Assembly (NCBI GenBank): GCA_003509235.1 | Contig: DONH01000477.1 | Span: 1-6,488 of the forward strand | Length of the DNA: 6,488 nt | Direction: 5' to 3' | Source: Planctomycetaceae bacterium | GTDB lineage: Bacteria; Planctomycetota; Planctomycetia; Pirellulales; UBA1268 | Shown: positions 5,244-6,488 of the stretch, piece after piece | How the letters are laid out: the number at the start of each line of letters is the position of its first letter | Position numbering within the stretch: the first letter of the stretch is position 1 | Program-made: the position numbers and the translations under genes | The notes under the pieces: generated by a model | Told to the model about the DNA's origin: nothing | The model's input: the letters and a program-made list of their open reading frames with translations, nothing else | Databases searched by the model: none

Positions 5244-6488
5244 ATGATGCAACTTGTGAAGGAACGTTCTCCACGAAATCCAGTGCTAATCGCGCTGATC
5301 ACGATGTCATTGCTGCCGCTGGGAATTCTCGGTGTTGCAATGTATCAGTCGGCACTGGTGGCCATTCGGGGAGCTGCATTCCAACGGGTTGAACTCGCAT
5401 CTGATTTGATCGCAAATACAGTGAGTCTCGGATACGCGGAACTTGCGGCCGAAATTCAGGTGACGGCCTCTCTTCCTCGTGTTGAAACAAGTTCTGCTGA
5501 GTTGATCAAAGGTTTTCGTGAATTCGATTCGAATCAGGAGGATGAAGATCGTGTTCGCAGCAGGCTACTCACATATTACGCAGCAGCAATCGATGAAAGT
5601 TCAGATGAAAAATCGCAACAGAATGACGCTCTGAAAGCCAATGCAATTGTTCAGGGACTACAAGGTCCTGGGCTTTTTCTCCATGATCTTTACGTACGCA
5701 ATAATCCAAATGGAGTCAGCAGTAAAAGTCTATTTGACGACGCTGGTGACGGTTCGTCGTACTCTGCTGGTCATGTTGAACTCCATCCAGTCATGCGAAG
5801 CATAAAGCAGAGGTTGCGGCTCTACGATGTTTTGCTCGTCGATGCAAATACCCGAAACGTTGTGTATAGCGTGAATAAAGGTCGTGATTATGGTGTAGGG
5901 TTTTCGTCAAATGTGCTAGAGCAAAGCGGTCCTCTTGACGCTGTAGACACACTGCTTGACGGATCTATTAAAGACGGTTTTACCTGTGTCGATTACACAG
6001 CGTACGGGCCAGCAGGAATGCCTGTCCTCAGTCTCGCTACGTTGGTTCAGAGTGAAGGCAATGTGTCTGGTGTGCTGCTTTTTCTTGTTTCATTCGATCA
6101 ACTGGATCGAGCAATTTCAAAGGGTAATACAGCCTCGGGTAGCGTTTCGTATGAAGTATATGGAGACAAATGGGCGAGAGCGACCGGCGGAGAATTTCCG
6201 GATGTAAAGGATCGTCTTTTTGTTTCTGACGAATCACAGCAAAAGTTTAATGTTTTTACAAACTCGAAGAGCGTTACATCTAGCAATGGGGAAAAATCCC
6301 GAGCCTTACTGTGCTCTGCTTCAGTGAAAACAATTTGTCCGCAGGCAGTCGATTCAGATATTTCCTGGATGCTCGTTGCGACAACGCCAGAAGCCGATGT
6401 TATGGCGGCAGCGTTTGCTGTCAAAGTATTCGGACAGACGGTTTTCGGAGCTACTGCTGTTGCAATTCTTTTGTCGGCATTCATTCTT
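5244..6488 (+). CDS. Membrane receptor with N-terminal extracytoplasmic sensor domain, 3' end outside window
   Basis: I translated 415 codons, still open at the window end. Residues 1-13 are cytoplasmic and basic. A membrane helix covers about 14-36 (VLIALITMSLLPLGILGVAM). A periplasmic region runs from 37 to about 393, and a second helix begins near 394. The periplasmic part resembles sensor domains of methyl-accepting chemotaxis proteins and adenylate/guanylate cyclases: NAIVQGLQGPGLFLHDLYV (133-151), NNPNG, DDAGDGSSYSAGHVELHPVMR (165-185, shown in part as the family's Asp/His-rich stretch), then LYDVLLVDANTRNVVYSVNK (193-212), and a GVLLFLVSFDQL end (276-287). The output domain is beyond the window, so chemotaxis receptor, cyclase, kinase and phosphatase all remain possible. 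The start is uncertain: ATG 5247 fits slightly better to GGA at 5238-5240, and in-frame ATG 5184, ATG 5166 or GTG 5118 would add 20 to 42 residues. I see no link to metal import beyond adjacency. Confidence 0.82.
   Translation, partial: MMQLVKERSPRNPVLIALITMSLLPLGILGVAMYQSALVAIRGAAFQRVELASDLIANTVSLGYAELAAEIQVTASLPRVETSSAELIKGFREFDSNQEDEDRVRSRLLTYYAAAIDESSDEKSQQNDALKANAIVQGLQGPGLFLHDLYVRNNPNGVSSKSLFDDAGDGSSYSAGHVELHPVMRSIKQRLRLYDVLLVDANTRNVVYSVNKGRDYGVGFSSNVLEQSGPLDAVDTLLDGSIKDGFTCVDYTAYGPAGMPVLSLATLVQSEGNVSGVLLFLVSFDQLDRAISKGNTASGSVSYEVYGDKWARATGGEFPDVKDRLFVSDESQQKFNVFTNSKSVTSSNGEKSRALLCSASVKTICPQAVDSDISWMLVATTPEADVMAAAFAVKVFGQTVFGATAVAILLSAFIL

Noticed and set aside
1..6488. CRISPR arrays, tRNA or rRNA genes, insertion sequences, phage genes
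   Set aside because: No spaced direct repeats, cloverleaf arms, transposase motifs or terminal inverted repeats were seen on either strand.

Overview
The window most likely comes from a planctomycete (PVC superphylum). This rests on protein features, not on a database match. The divergent acetyltransferase has the KRFRMEIDL N-terminus I associate with planctomycete GNAT proteins. The metal-importer operon ends in a permease fused to a DtxR/MntR-type metal-binding domain, an architecture comparable to chlamydial YtgC-YtgR. The solute-binding protein has a plain signal peptide without a lipobox, which fits a cell with a periplasm. Base composition looks moderate, near 50% GC by eye.

Layout. 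Positions 1-607 (minus strand) hold the main part of a GNAT N-acetyltransferase gene whose 3' end lies outside the window. Positions 608-858 are a divergent intergenic region with a weak promoter candidate for the GNAT gene and two T-tract/A-tract repeats just before the operon. Positions 859-4872 (plus strand) are a four-gene operon for a manganese/zinc/iron-type (cluster A-I) ABC importer: periplasmic binding protein, ATPase, permease 1, and permease 2 with a C-terminal metal-sensor-like domain. The last three genes are tightly coupled through an ATGA and a GTGA overlap. Positions 4873-5243 carry no convincing gene. From about 5244 to the window end is the N-terminal sensory half of a membrane receptor whose output domain lies beyond the window.

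How it works together. The binding protein should capture a divalent metal in the periplasm and deliver it to a permease heterodimer driven by the ATPase on the cytoplasmic face. Permease 2 carries about 120 extra cytosolic residues. These keep the DtxR/MntR ligand pattern (His372, Glu376, His391, Glu395, Glu398, His399) at exact family spacing, but about 10 residues are missing where the helix-turn-helix should be. The most interesting hypothesis is that this domain senses cytosolic metal and gates the transporter directly, instead of repressing transcription. The metal is not certain. The Glu at the DtxR Cys102 position points to manganese, while the binding protein has a TroA-like His-His-His-Asp ligand set that would also accept zinc.
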